From Actinomadura coerulea (lineage in GTDB: Bacteria; Actinomycetota; Actinomycetes; Streptosporangiales; Streptosporangiaceae), in contig NZ_JACHMQ010000001.1 of the NCBI RefSeq assembly GCF_014208105.1, forward strand, positions 3,658,001 to 3,722,000: DNA of 64,000 nucleotides. The letters are read 5' to 3'. The notes beneath the pieces were generated by a model that had not been told where the DNA came from, did no database searches, and was given only the letters and a program-made list of their open reading frames with translations. Below are positions 24,710 to 34,900 of this stretch, piece after piece; position 1 is the stretch's first letter, and each line of letters opens with the position of its first letter. A program made the translations under genes and the position numbers.

Positions 24710-27700
24710 TCATGCTCGGCTCTCCTCCATGTCCGTCGTGCCGGACGCGGCCGTCCAGGCCACGACGTGTCCTTCGAGTTCGCGGGTCTCCACCGTGGTG
24801 ACCGTGCCGCCCGCGGCGATCAGGAGCCGTTCGGCGTCGGCGACGGTCACGACCAGTTCGAGTCGGTCGGGTCCGGTGCCCTTCCCCCGCAGCACCGCCT
24901 GAAGCACCGCCTGCTTGGCCGCGCGGATGCGCGCGCCCTCCCCGTTCGGGGCGAGCCCGATGCCGGCCGGTTCGCGGCCGGGCCTGACCAGGGCCACGCC
25001 CAGGTCGGCGTCCGCGGCGATCGCGAGGGTGAGCGGCTCATCGAACGGCCCCGTCACGACCGGGCCGTCCTGGACGGCGAGCTCGGCGGGGAACAGCGGC
25101 CCCTGGCCCTCGCGCCACAGGTGGTGCCGGACGGCGTCCTTGGCGGCGATCCGCCCGAGGAGCCACGGCCCCTGCGCGAACGGCGGGAGGGCCTCGTACT
25201 CGGCGCGCTCGGCGGCGCGCAGGTACTGGCGCATCAGCAGGTCGCGGGACGCGGTGCCGTCCCACCGCTTGCGGGCCAGGCACCAGCCGCCGGGTTGCGG
25301 CTCGCCCGTTCCGGACACCTCTGGGGTGAACTTCATCCGCCAGAGCGCCTCGTCGGTGTAGAAGCGGTGAGTCGTCCATCCGTCGACGCGTCCCCACACC
25401 CTTCCGTTCTCCCTGACCATCTCCGCTGAGCAGCGCATGGTGGTGTCGGTGAGGGACTGGTTCCAGATGGTCGTGTCCAGGTCCTCCCCTGGGGACGGCG
25501 TGGGCCCGTAGAGGGCGACCCGTTCGATCCCTACGGGGAAGACGGTCTGGTTGGTGTCGCCGTAGACCTGGATCCAGTGGGAGCAGAGCTGCCCTGCGCC
25601 GTCCATGAGCGCGCCTGGTGTGGGCAGCGAGGTCAGGACGGCACGCACGCCGTCCTCCGCGAGCGCCGTGATCTCGGTGACGGCGCGGAAGAGGGGGCCG
25701 TGGTGCATCCAGCGCTCCTCGTAGAGGCGCTCGGCGGTGACGATGGGCGGGCCCTCGATGCTCAGCGGCGTGCGGTCCGGCAGGGGTGGCGCCGGGTAGC
25801 GCTCGGCGAGCAGGACCGTCCCGTCCGCGTGGCCGTTGACGACGACCTTCACCTTGCGGGGCCGTCCGGCGGACTCGATGAGGTAGGCGCGGATGTCGGC
25901 GGCGGTCGGCGGGGCCGCGACGAGCCAGCGGACCGCGCGGACGTTCTCGAACCCGACGACCAGGAGGTCGGGCAGCAGCTCGCGCGCCGTGTCGGCCATG
26001 ACCTCCAGCAGCCCCGCCAGCGGAACGATCGGGAACCTGTCCGACATGTCCGGCCAGTCGGGGGGCTGCGGGACGAGGCAGTGGTCGCGCAGCCACGGCA
26101 TCGACTCGGCCGAGAAGACGCGCGAGACGGTCAGCTCGGCGGCCACCGGCGAGACGTCCTCGCCCGGGACGGACGGGGGCGGGGGCCCGCCCCCGAGCGC
26201 CTCAAGGACCGACTGCGCCCCGTTCGCGGCGTCGTCGAGCAGGGCCTCCAGCTCGGCCAGCACGGGATCGTCCGCGGGCAGCGCCGCGAGCCCGCGGCCG
26301 AGCCGGAGGGGCTCCACCGCCCCGTCCAGCCTGACCAGCGGCGTCCCGAGGTCCAGGCGCATGCCCGTCGCCGAGGGCGGGGACGGCGGGGACGCGCCGT
26401 AGCCCTCGCTCCACAGCGCGGCGACGACGCGGCGGAGCTGGGCCATCCCGTCGCGCTTCGGCACGTTCACGGCCACCGCGAGATGCTCGCGGCCGCCGAG
26501 GCGGTCGGCGATGAACTCGGTGAGGCCGCCCGGCCCGACCTGCACGAACGCCCGCACGTGCGCCGCGCCGTACAGCTCCTCGACCAGCTCGCTGAACCGG
26601 ACGGGTTCGAGGAGGTGGCGAGCGACCAGCTCGCGGACCTCGGCGGGGCGGCGCGGGAACGGCGCGACCGTCGTCGCCGACCACAGCGGGACGCGGGGCT
26701 CGCGGATCTCCAGCGCCTCGAACGCGCGCCGCACCTGCTTGTCGTACGCCTCGGCGAGCGGGGTGTGGAACCCCGACCGGAAGGGCAGCTCCCGGCCGAG
26801 CACCCCTTCGGAGGCGAGCCGGGCCAGGACCTCGCGGACCTCCCCGGCCGGGCCGCAGACCACCGACTGGTGCGGGCAGTTGTCGTGGCTGACGACGACG
26901 CCGGACCGCGCGCCCACGGCCTCCCGGACCCGGGCCGCGCCGCAGCCGAGCGCCGCGTACACGGTGTCGGGGACGTCCAGGGCCTCGCCGTCGAGCGCGG
27001 CGAGGAGCGCCTCGACCGCGTCCGCGTCGCAGACGCCGGCGGAGGCCATCGCCGTCCACTCGCCGAGGCTGTGGCCCGCGACGACGTCGGGCTCGACGCC
27101 GAGCCGGCCGAGCGCCGCGGTCAGCAGCCGGCCGGCGCGCAGCACGTCGGCGGCGTGCCCGACCAGGTCCGTGCGGCCGGTCAGCGCGGGCGACGGCATG
27201 CCGAAGTGCGCGGCGACGTCGTCCACGCGCGGGTCGAAGGCGGCCTCGAACCCGGGGTACAGGAACGCCAGCCGCCCGCCGCCCGACAGGAGGGGGCGGG
27301 GCGTGAACCACACGTCGCTGCGTCCCCGCCAGGCGGTTCCGCGCTGGACGAGGGCGCGCGCCAGGTCGAGCCTGCGCGGCGTGGGGCCGACGATGGCGAG
27401 ACGGCACGGAAGGTCGGGGACATCGTCGCGGATCTTGGCGAGGAGCTCCTCGTCGGGGACCGCCAGGGCCTCGGACAGTTCCTCGGGCGTGCGCGCGGCC
27501 AGCCGCAGGACGCCCTCGTCCGACGGCGGCGCGTCGAGCCTGCGCCGCCGCGGCCTGCGGGCGGCGGGCGGCTCCTCCAGCACGACGTGCGCGTTGGCGC
27601 CGCCGAATCCGAACGCGTTGACGGCCGCCCTGCGGGGGCCGCCCTCCCGGGCCCACTCCGCGGCCTCGCGCACGAGCCGCAGCCGCCCGCCGTCCAGCGC

Positions 27701-28969
27701 CGGATGCGGGTCGTCGACGTGCAGCGTCGGCGGCAGGACGCCGTCGCGCAGCGCGAACGCGGCCTTGAGCAGCCCGGCGATCCCCGCGGCCGGCATCGCG
27801 TGCCCGATCATCGACTTGACCGTGCCGAGACCGATCGGCGGACCGGCGGTGCCGAAGACCCGGCGCAGCGTCGCCAGCTCGGCCTCGTCGCTCGCCGGAG
27901 CGCCGGTGCCGTGCGCCTCGATCAGCCCCACCGAGCCGGGCGCGGCCGGGTCCAGGCCCGCGTCCCGCCACGCCCGCTCGACCGCGAGGACCTGCCCGTC
28001 CACCATCGGGCTCAGGACGCTCGCGGCGCGCCCGTCGCTGGACGATCCGGCGCCCAGGATCACCGCGTGGACGCGGTCCCCGGCCCGCCGGGCGTCCGAC
28101 AGCCGCTTGAGCAGGACGACGCCCGTCCCCTCCGAGAGGAGCGTCCCGTCGGCGGCGCGGTCGAACGGCCGGATGGTCTCGCTCGGGCTCAGCGCGCGGA
28201 GGCGGCTGAAGACGCTCCACACGGTGGCGTGGTGCGCGTGGTGGACGCCGCCCGCCAGCATCGCGTCGGCCTGCCCGCCGCGCAGCGCCCGCACGGCGTG
28301 CTCGACGGCGAGCAGCGACGACGCGCACGCCGCGTCCAGCGTGTAGGCGGGGCCGCGCAGGTCGAACCGGTCGGCGACGCGGGCCGCGGCGAAGCCCGGC
28401 AGCAGCCCGGCCGAGGCGTCCGGCTCGTCCGGGCCGAGCCGCTCGCAGAACGCCCGGCGGATCTCCGCCAAGCGCCGCGGCCCGAGTTCGGGCACGATCT
28501 CCCCGAGGATGCCGGCGACCTGGTGGGAGGTGCTGACCCGCTGGTCGGCCCGCGCCGCGCCCGGGGTGATGAAGCCGCCGCGCCCGAGGACGACGCCGAT
28601 CCGGGACCGGTCGGGCAGCCGCTCGGCGCCGCCCGCGTCCGCGATCGCGTCCCCGGCCACGCGCAGGGCCAGCAGGTGGTCGGGCTCCATGCCCCGCACC
28701 GCCGCCGGGACGATCCCGAACCTGGCCGGGTCGACGGTGGCCAGCTCGTCCACGAACCCGCCGCGCCGGCAGTAGAACCGGTCGCTCTCCGGCTCCCGCC
28801 CGTACGCGCCGGGGTCGTAGTAGACCGCGGGGTCCCAGCGGCCGGGCGGCACGTCGCCGATCGCGTCGACCCCTTCGAGGACGTTGCGCCACAGCTCGGC
28901 CGCCGAGCCCGCGCCGGGGAACAGCGCCCCGGCGCCGACGATCGCGATCGGCTCCCCCGCCTCGCTCAC
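24710..28969 (-). CDS. type I polyketide synthase, KS-AT-DH with degenerate PPTase-like C-terminus
   Basis: A 1419-residue protein, GTG start at 28969, overlapping the larger PKS gene by GTGA. Residues 1-450: ketosynthase with intact Cys215 (DAACASS), EAHGTG and GHAMPAAG histidines. Residues 520-850: acyltransferase with intact Ser634 (GHSLGEW) and SGFHTPL. Residues 960-1230: hotdog dehydratase region with His in WLRDHCLVPQ and the Asp/Gln pair in LMDGAGQL. The last 160 residues resemble the phosphopantetheinyl transferase domain of enediyne-type PKSs (LLGRIAAKDAVRHHLW), but the Mg-binding motif normally GIDxE reads GIGLAP and KEA reads KQA. No carrier-protein DSL/DSI motif was found. The domain order recalls PKSE and PUFA synthases; the product is unknown. 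Confidence 0.85.
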   Translation of the reverse strand: MSEAGEPIAIVGAGALFPGAGSAAELWRNVLEGVDAIGDVPPGRWDPAVYYDPGAYGREPESDRFYCRRGGFVDELATVDPARFGIVPAAVRGMEPDHLLALRVAGDAIADAGGAERLPDRSRIGVVLGRGGFITPGAARADQRVSTSHQVAGILGEIVPELGPRRLAEIRRAFCERLGPDEPDASAGLLPGFAAARVADRFDLRGPAYTLDAACASSLLAVEHAVRALRGGQADAMLAGGVHHAHHATVWSVFSRLRALSPSETIRPFDRAADGTLLSEGTGVVLLKRLSDARRAGDRVHAVILGAGSSSDGRAASVLSPMVDGQVLAVERAWRDAGLDPAAPGSVGLIEAHGTGAPASDEAELATLRRVFGTAGPPIGLGTVKSMIGHAMPAAGIAGLLKAAFALRDGVLPPTLHVDDPHPALDGGRLRLVREAAEWAREGGPRRAAVNAFGFGGANAHVVLEEPPAARRPRRRRLDAPPSDEGVLRLAARTPEELSEALAVPDEELLAKIRDDVPDLPCRLAIVGPTPRRLDLARALVQRGTAWRGRSDVWFTPRPLLSGGGRLAFLYPGFEAAFDPRVDDVAAHFGMPSPALTGRTDLVGHAADVLRAGRLLTAALGRLGVEPDVVAGHSLGEWTAMASAGVCDADAVEALLAALDGEALDVPDTVYAALGCGAARVREAVGARSGVVVSHDNCPHQSVVCGPAGEVREVLARLASEGVLGRELPFRSGFHTPLAEAYDKQVRRAFEALEIREPRVPLWSATTVAPFPRRPAEVRELVARHLLEPVRFSELVEELYGAAHVRAFVQVGPGGLTEFIADRLGGREHLAVAVNVPKRDGMAQLRRVVAALWSEGYGASPPSPPSATGMRLDLGTPLVRLDGAVEPLRLGRGLAALPADDPVLAELEALLDDAANGAQSVLEALGGGPPPPSVPGEDVSPVAAELTVSRVFSAESMPWLRDHCLVPQPPDWPDMSDRFPIVPLAGLLEVMADTARELLPDLLVVGFENVRAVRWLVAAPPTAADIRAYLIESAGRPRKVKVVVNGHADGTVLLAERYPAPPLPDRTPLSIEGPPIVTAERLYEERWMHHGPLFRAVTEITALAEDGVRAVLTSLPTPGALMDGAGQLCSHWIQVYGDTNQTVFPVGIERVALYGPTPSPGEDLDTTIWNQSLTDTTMRCSAEMVRENGRVWGRVDGWTTHRFYTDEALWRMKFTPEVSGTGEPQPGGWCLARKRWDGTASRDLLMRQYLRAAERAEYEALPPFAQGPWLLGRIAAKDAVRHHLWREGQGPLFPAELAVQDGPVVTGPFDEPLTLAIAADADLGVALVRPGREPAGIGLAPNGEGARIRAAKQAVLQAVLRGKGTGPDRLELVVTVADAERLLIAAGGTVTTVETRELEGHVVAWTAASGTTDMEESRA

Positions 28970-31900
28970 CGGAGTGTCCCCGTCAGCACGACCCGCGTCT
29001 CGTCCCCGTGCGCGATCTCTCTGAGCAGGGCGGCGGCCCCGGCGTCCGGATCGATCGGCCCGACGCCGTGCCGCGCGTACTCGCGCGCCCGCTCGGGCGG
29101 CACCGCGCCGCCCGCCCACGGGCCCCACTCGGCGACGAGCACCCGCCCGCGCAGCCGCCTCCGCCACACGTGCGCGAGCGTGCCGCACGCGTCTCCGGCC
29201 GCCGCGCAGCCGGCCTGCCCGGGTTCGCCGTGCGCGCCCGCGACGCCGCAGAGGACGACGAAGAACTCGAGGCCGGGGCGGACCGCCTGGACGAGCGCGG
29301 CGGCGCCGTCCACCTTCGTCCGGTACACCCGCGCGAACGCCTCGGGCGAGGTGTCGCGGACGAGGCGGTCCCCGGCGAGTCCGGCGCCGTGGACGACGCC
29401 GTCCAGCCGCCGGTGCCGCCGGTAGACGTCGTCCACCACGGCCCGCACGGCGCCCGGCCTCCGCACGTCCGCCGCGTGGTACCGCACGGAGGCGGCGTGC
29501 CCGGCCAGGTCCGCGAGGGTCCGGCGTATCTCGCGCTCGGCGAGGAGCCTGCGGACCGTCGCCTCGATCTCGGCGGGCTGCTCCTCGCCGTGCGCGACGA
29601 GCGCCCGGCGCAGCCCTGCCTCGTCCTCGGCGCCGGGGAACTCGGGCTCCCCCGCGGGCTCCGGAGTGCGGCCCACCAGCTCGATGTGGCAGCCGCTCGT
29701 CCGGGCGAACTCCAGCGCGACCCGCGCGGTGGCGCCCCGCGCGCCCCCGGTCAGCAGGACGACGCCGTCCGGCCCGAGGTCCGGCGCGCCCGCCGCGCCG
29801 ACGCCGGGCGGTCCGGCGGGGATGAGGTCCAGGGCGTTGCGGCGGCCGCCCTCGTGCCCGACCACGACCGGCGCCTCGGCGGCCAGCAGCTCGGCCAGGA
29901 TCCGCTGCGCGATCGCGCGCGGGGTGTCCTTGGTGTCGACGTCCAGCGCGCGGACGAGCACCTCCGGGTACTCGCGCGCGATGGTCCGGGCCAGCCCCGC
30001 CAGGCCCGCGCCCGGTCCCGGGTCCCCGACGGCGCCGCCGCCGAAGCGCCGCCCGAAGGTCCCGCCGGCGCCACTGGCGAAGACCAGCCACCGCAGCCCG
30101 CCGGCCAGCGCCCGCCGGACGCCGCCGAACGCCTCCGGCAGCACGCCCCCGGCCCCCGGCCGCAGCGCCGCCAGGTGGACGAGGCCGTCGCAGGGGCCGT
30201 CCACGTCCGAGGGAACGCGCACCTGCGCGCCGTGCCGCTCCAGCAGGTCGGCCAGTTCGAGCGCGACGCCGCACGCGTCGTCCACGATCAGGAACCGCCT
30301 GCCCGCGAGACCCGTACCGGACTCCGGGGGCGCCGGCAGCGCCTCCAGTTCGACGATCCGCGGGATCTGCCGCGACACCCGCGGGGCGGGCCGGCTCCCG
30401 GACAGGTCCGCGGCCCCCACATGGGCGGACGGCCGCGCGGGCGGCGGCACGGTCATCTCGGGTTCTGGTTCGGGTTCGGCCGGCTCCGGGACGGCGGCGC
30501 GCGGCCCCGCGGCGGCGTCCTCGCGGCCGTCGCCCGTGCGAGCGCGGATCACGGCGCCGGCGGCGGCGTGCACGTCCCGGTCGCCGCCCGCGGCCGGCCG
30601 CTCCCGCGGCGCGTCCTCCGCCGGCCCGTGGTCCGGCAGCGTCTCGCCCGGCAGGACGGGACGGGGCGCGGGGACGGACCGCGCCGCCGCGTCCCGTCCC
30701 GCCGGGGCCGCGAGGTGCCGCAGGACCACCTCGCGCTGCGCGGCGATCACCTCGCGGCTCGCGCGCAGGTACTCCAGGACGGCGGCCTCCGAGCCGCCCG
30801 GGCCGGGCCCCTCGACGCGCTCGGCGGGCCGGAGCGCGCCCGCCGGGTACGCGCCGTCGGCGGTGCGGACGGAGTGGCCGTTGACGATCCAGCCCGGCAC
30901 CGGGGCGGGGCCGGCGGTGAGCGGGCGGGCGTCGCGTCCGGCGAACAGGGGCAGCGGGTCGACCGGGACGCCCGCCGCGGCCAGCTCGGCGAGCGCGCGC
31001 AGCAGGCCCGCCAGGGCGTTGCCGCCTGGCGCGTCGCAGCTCACCGCGGTGTGCGGCCGGTCGCCGAGGATCGCGGCGACCAGACCGGTGAGGACCCGTC
31101 CGGGGCCCGCCTCGACGAAGGTGCGGGCGCCCGCCGCGTACATCGCCTCGATCTGCTCGGCGAAGCGGACGGGCGCGGCGAGCCGGTCCGCGAGGGCGGC
31201 GGCCAGCTCGGACGGGTCGGCGTCGTAGGGCGCCGCCGTCGCGTTCGACCAGACCGGGAACGCGGGCGAGCGAAGGTCGCGGCCGAGCAGCGCCGCGCGC
31301 AGGGCCGCCGACGCGTCGGCGAGAAGCGGGCCGGGGAGCGCGCACGCGACCGGGATCCGCTCGGCGCGCAGGCCCGCCTTCGACAGGACGCCCAGCGCGC
31401 GGTCCAGCCCCGCGGAGGTCCCGGCGATCACGACCTGGCGGGGGGCGTTGTGGTGGGTCACGGCGACGTCGCCGATCTCCCCCAGCGCCGCGCGGACCTC
31501 CTCCGGAGACGCGCCCACGGCCGCCGCCGCTCCCCCGCCGGGCCCGGCCGCCGACAGGATCGCCTCGGCGCGCGCGGCGCTCAGGCCGACCAGGTCGGCG
31601 TCGTCGAACACGCCGGCCGCGCAGAGCGCGACGAGCTCCCCGCAGCCGTGCCCGGCGGCGAGGTCGGGGTGCGCGCCGACCGCGGTCAGCAGCCGGTGGA
31701 CGGCCAGGCCGGCGATGCCGAGCGCGGGCTGCGCGACCCGCGTGTCGGCGATCTCCGCCCGGCGGCGGCGGGACTCCGACCGGGTGAACGCCGCGGGCGG
31801 GAACATCGCGGCCGCGTACCGTCCGCCGGCGTGCCGCAGCAGGCGCTGGAGGCGGGGGAACGCGACGAAGAGGTCCGCGAGCATCCCGGGCCGCTGGCTG

Positions 31901-34900
31901 CCCTGGCCGGGGAACAGGAAGGCGACCTGCCCCGCCTCCCCGGAGGACGGGAAGACGCCGGGCGCCGGGCGGAACTCGGCCGCGAGCGCGAGCTTGTCCC
32001 GCAGGTCCTCCAGGCTTGAGGCCACCAGCGCCACCCGCACCGGGCCTTCGAGCGAGGCGGCGGTCCTGGCGAGGTCGCGCAGCCGGGGCCCGCCGGGCAG
32101 CAGCGCCGAGAGCCGCTCGATCCCGGCGCGGGCGGCGGAGCGGTCGGCGCCGCGGATCAGGAACAGCTCCGCCGGCCATTCGTCCAGCCCCGACACCGGC
32201 TCGGGAGCGCCGTCGTAGCCGGACAGGACGGCGTGGAAGTGCGCGCCGCCGACGCCGAAGCCGCTGAGCCCCGCATGCCGTCCGCCCGGTTCGGCGGCCC
32301 ACGGCCGGGCCGCGCCGCCGAACGCGAGCGGGCCGTCCGGCGCCCACTCCGGATTCGGCCGGGCGAGGTGCAGCGTCCCGGGCAGCACGCCCGTGTGCAG
32401 CGCGTACGCGGTCTTGATGAGCCCGGCGACGCCCGCGGCGCACCCGGTGTGCCCGATCTGCGACTTCACCGACCCGAGCGTGACGCTTCCCGGCGCGGCC
32501 CCGGCGAACACGGAGGCGAGCGTCGCCAGCTCGGTCCTGTCGTCCGCCTCGGCTCCGGCGCCGTGCGCCTCGACGAGCCCGACGGAGGCGGGTGGGACGC
32601 CCGCGCGCTCGTAGGCGCGCTCCAGGGCGCGGCGCTGCCCTTCGGAACGGGGCGAGGCGAGGTCGGGGGTGCGGCCGTCGGACGCCGCGGCGACCGACTT
32701 GACCACCGCGTAGATCCGGTCGCCGTCGCGTTCGGCGTCCGCGAGGCGCTTGAGGACCACGCAGCCGACGCCCTCGCCGGGCGCGACGCCGTCGGCGGAC
32801 GAGTCGAACGCGGCGCAGCGCCCGGACGGGGACAGCGCGCCCGCCGAGGCCTGGAGCAGGTAGTCCTGGACGCCGGTGCGCAGGTCGGCGCCACCGCACA
32901 GCACCATGTCGCTGGTCCCGGCGAGGAGCTCCTTGCAGGCGGCGTCGAGCGCGGCCAGCGACGAGGCGCCCGCGGCGTCCACCGTGAGCGCCGCGCCGCC
33001 GAGGTCGAGCCGGTCCGCGATCCGGCCGGCGATGACGCCGGTGAGGACGCCGGGGAAGGACTCCCCGGCCGGGCGCGGCAGCCGCTCGTCCAGCCCCGGG
33101 GGCACCTCCCCGTAGTAGGACGGGAGCGTCGCGCGCATCGCGTACGCGGCACCGAGGTCGCCGCCTCCCGCCGCGCCGAAGACCACCGACGTCCGGGACC
33201 GGTCGAAGGGGCGGTCGGCGTACCCGGCGTCGGCCAGCGCACGGGACGCGACCTCCAGCGACAGCAGCTGGACCGGGTCGACGCCGCCGAGCGCGCCGGG
33301 CGCGATGCCGTGGGCGAGCGCGTCGAACGGGACGTCCGGGATGAAGCCGCCCCACTTCGACGGCGTCGTCCCGTCCCCCGACGGCGAGTAGTGGATCTCC
33401 GGGTCCCAGCGGGCGACCTCGGTGACCGCGTCGACGCCGCCGACGATGTTCGCCCAGTACCGCCCGGTGTCGCGGGCGCCCGGGAGGACGCAGCCCATGC
33501 CGACGACCGCGACGTCGGCCGGGCGGGCCCCGCCCGCGCCCGCCGCGGGACCGGCGACGCCCAGCTCGGCCGCGCGGGCGGCCAGGAAGGCGGTCGCGCC
33601 TGAGGTGACCTCCTCGTGCAGGTCGGCGATCCGGGTCGCGGCCGACCGCAGCGCGGCGACCTGCCCGATCATGAAGAGGCCGTCGGCGCGCTGCACGCCG
33701 GCGTCCACCGGGGCGCCGCGGCGCAGGCCCTTGCTCGCGACGCGCAGGCGGCCGAGGTTCAGCTTCTCCAGGCGCCGCCACACCTCCCGCCGCGGCGTGC
33801 CGACCTGCTCCAGCTCGCGGCGGGTCTCCTCGAACGTCCGGACGTAGGGGGTGCGGGCGCAGCGGGTCGCGAGGCCGGGCGAGGTCTCCAGCAGGGCCGT
33901 CCCGCCGCAGCCGAGCGCGACGTCCTGGAAGCCCGGCAGGATCGCCCCGGCCGCGACCGCCTCGGCGGTGAACAGGTACGCGGTGCCCATCAGCACGCGG
34001 ACGTCGGCGCCGCGCTCGGCCAGCGGCCCGGCGAGCGCGGCGACCATCGCGGCGGACCGCGCGTCGTGCACCCCGCCCGCGAACATCACCGACAGCTCGC
34101 GCGGGTCGCCGCCGAACGCCTCCAGCCGCTCGACCTGCGCGTCCCAGAGGGGGAAGCTCGCGAGCGGCCCGACATGCCCCCCGCACTCCCCGCCCTCGAA
34201 CACGAACCTGCGGGCGCCCTCGGCCAGGAACCGGTCCAGCGGCTCCGGCGACCGGACGTGCAGGTACGTGCTGACCCCGGCGGCCTCCAGCGGCCCGGCC
34301 AGCTCCGGGCCGCCGCCCGCGACGATCGCGTAGGGCGGGGCCGCCTCGCGGACCACGGCGAGCTGGGCCTCCCGCAGCTCCGGCGGCGCGGTCCCGAGGA
34401 CGCCGACGCCCCAGGGCCGCCCGCCGAGCCGGTCGGCGGTCTCGCGCAGCAGCTCCCGCACCCGGCCGGGATCCATCAGGGCGAGCGCGAGGAACGGCAG
34501 GCCGCCGTCCTGCGCGACCGCGCCGGCGAACGCGGAGGTGTCGCTGACCTGCGTCATGGGGCCCTGCACGACGGCCGGTTCGGCGCGCGGCGCGAGCGGC
34601 TCGCAGCGCACGGCGGCCCGCAGGTGCAGGTCGATCCGCTCCCGGACGGCCCGCACCACTCCCCCGGCGGTCTTGTACCGCCCGGCGAGCGCGGCGGCGA
34701 GGGGCGCGTCCTGCCCGACGGGCAGCGGACGCCGCGCGGGCCCGGGGGCGCCGGGTCCCTGGTGGACGCGGTGCCCGTCGACGACCGCCGTCTCGGTGCC
34801 GTCCATCGCCGACAGCGCGGCCGCGATGCCGGCGGGCGTCTCCGCCTCCCGGACCAGTGCGAGCTGGACGTCCAGGACGACCCCGGCCGCGCCCCCGGCC

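Noticed and set aside
25577-32019. Two plus-strand open frames of 1282 and 1003 codons across the PKS genes
   Set aside because: Both are antisense to clear KS, AT and KR domains and have biased, domain-free translations.
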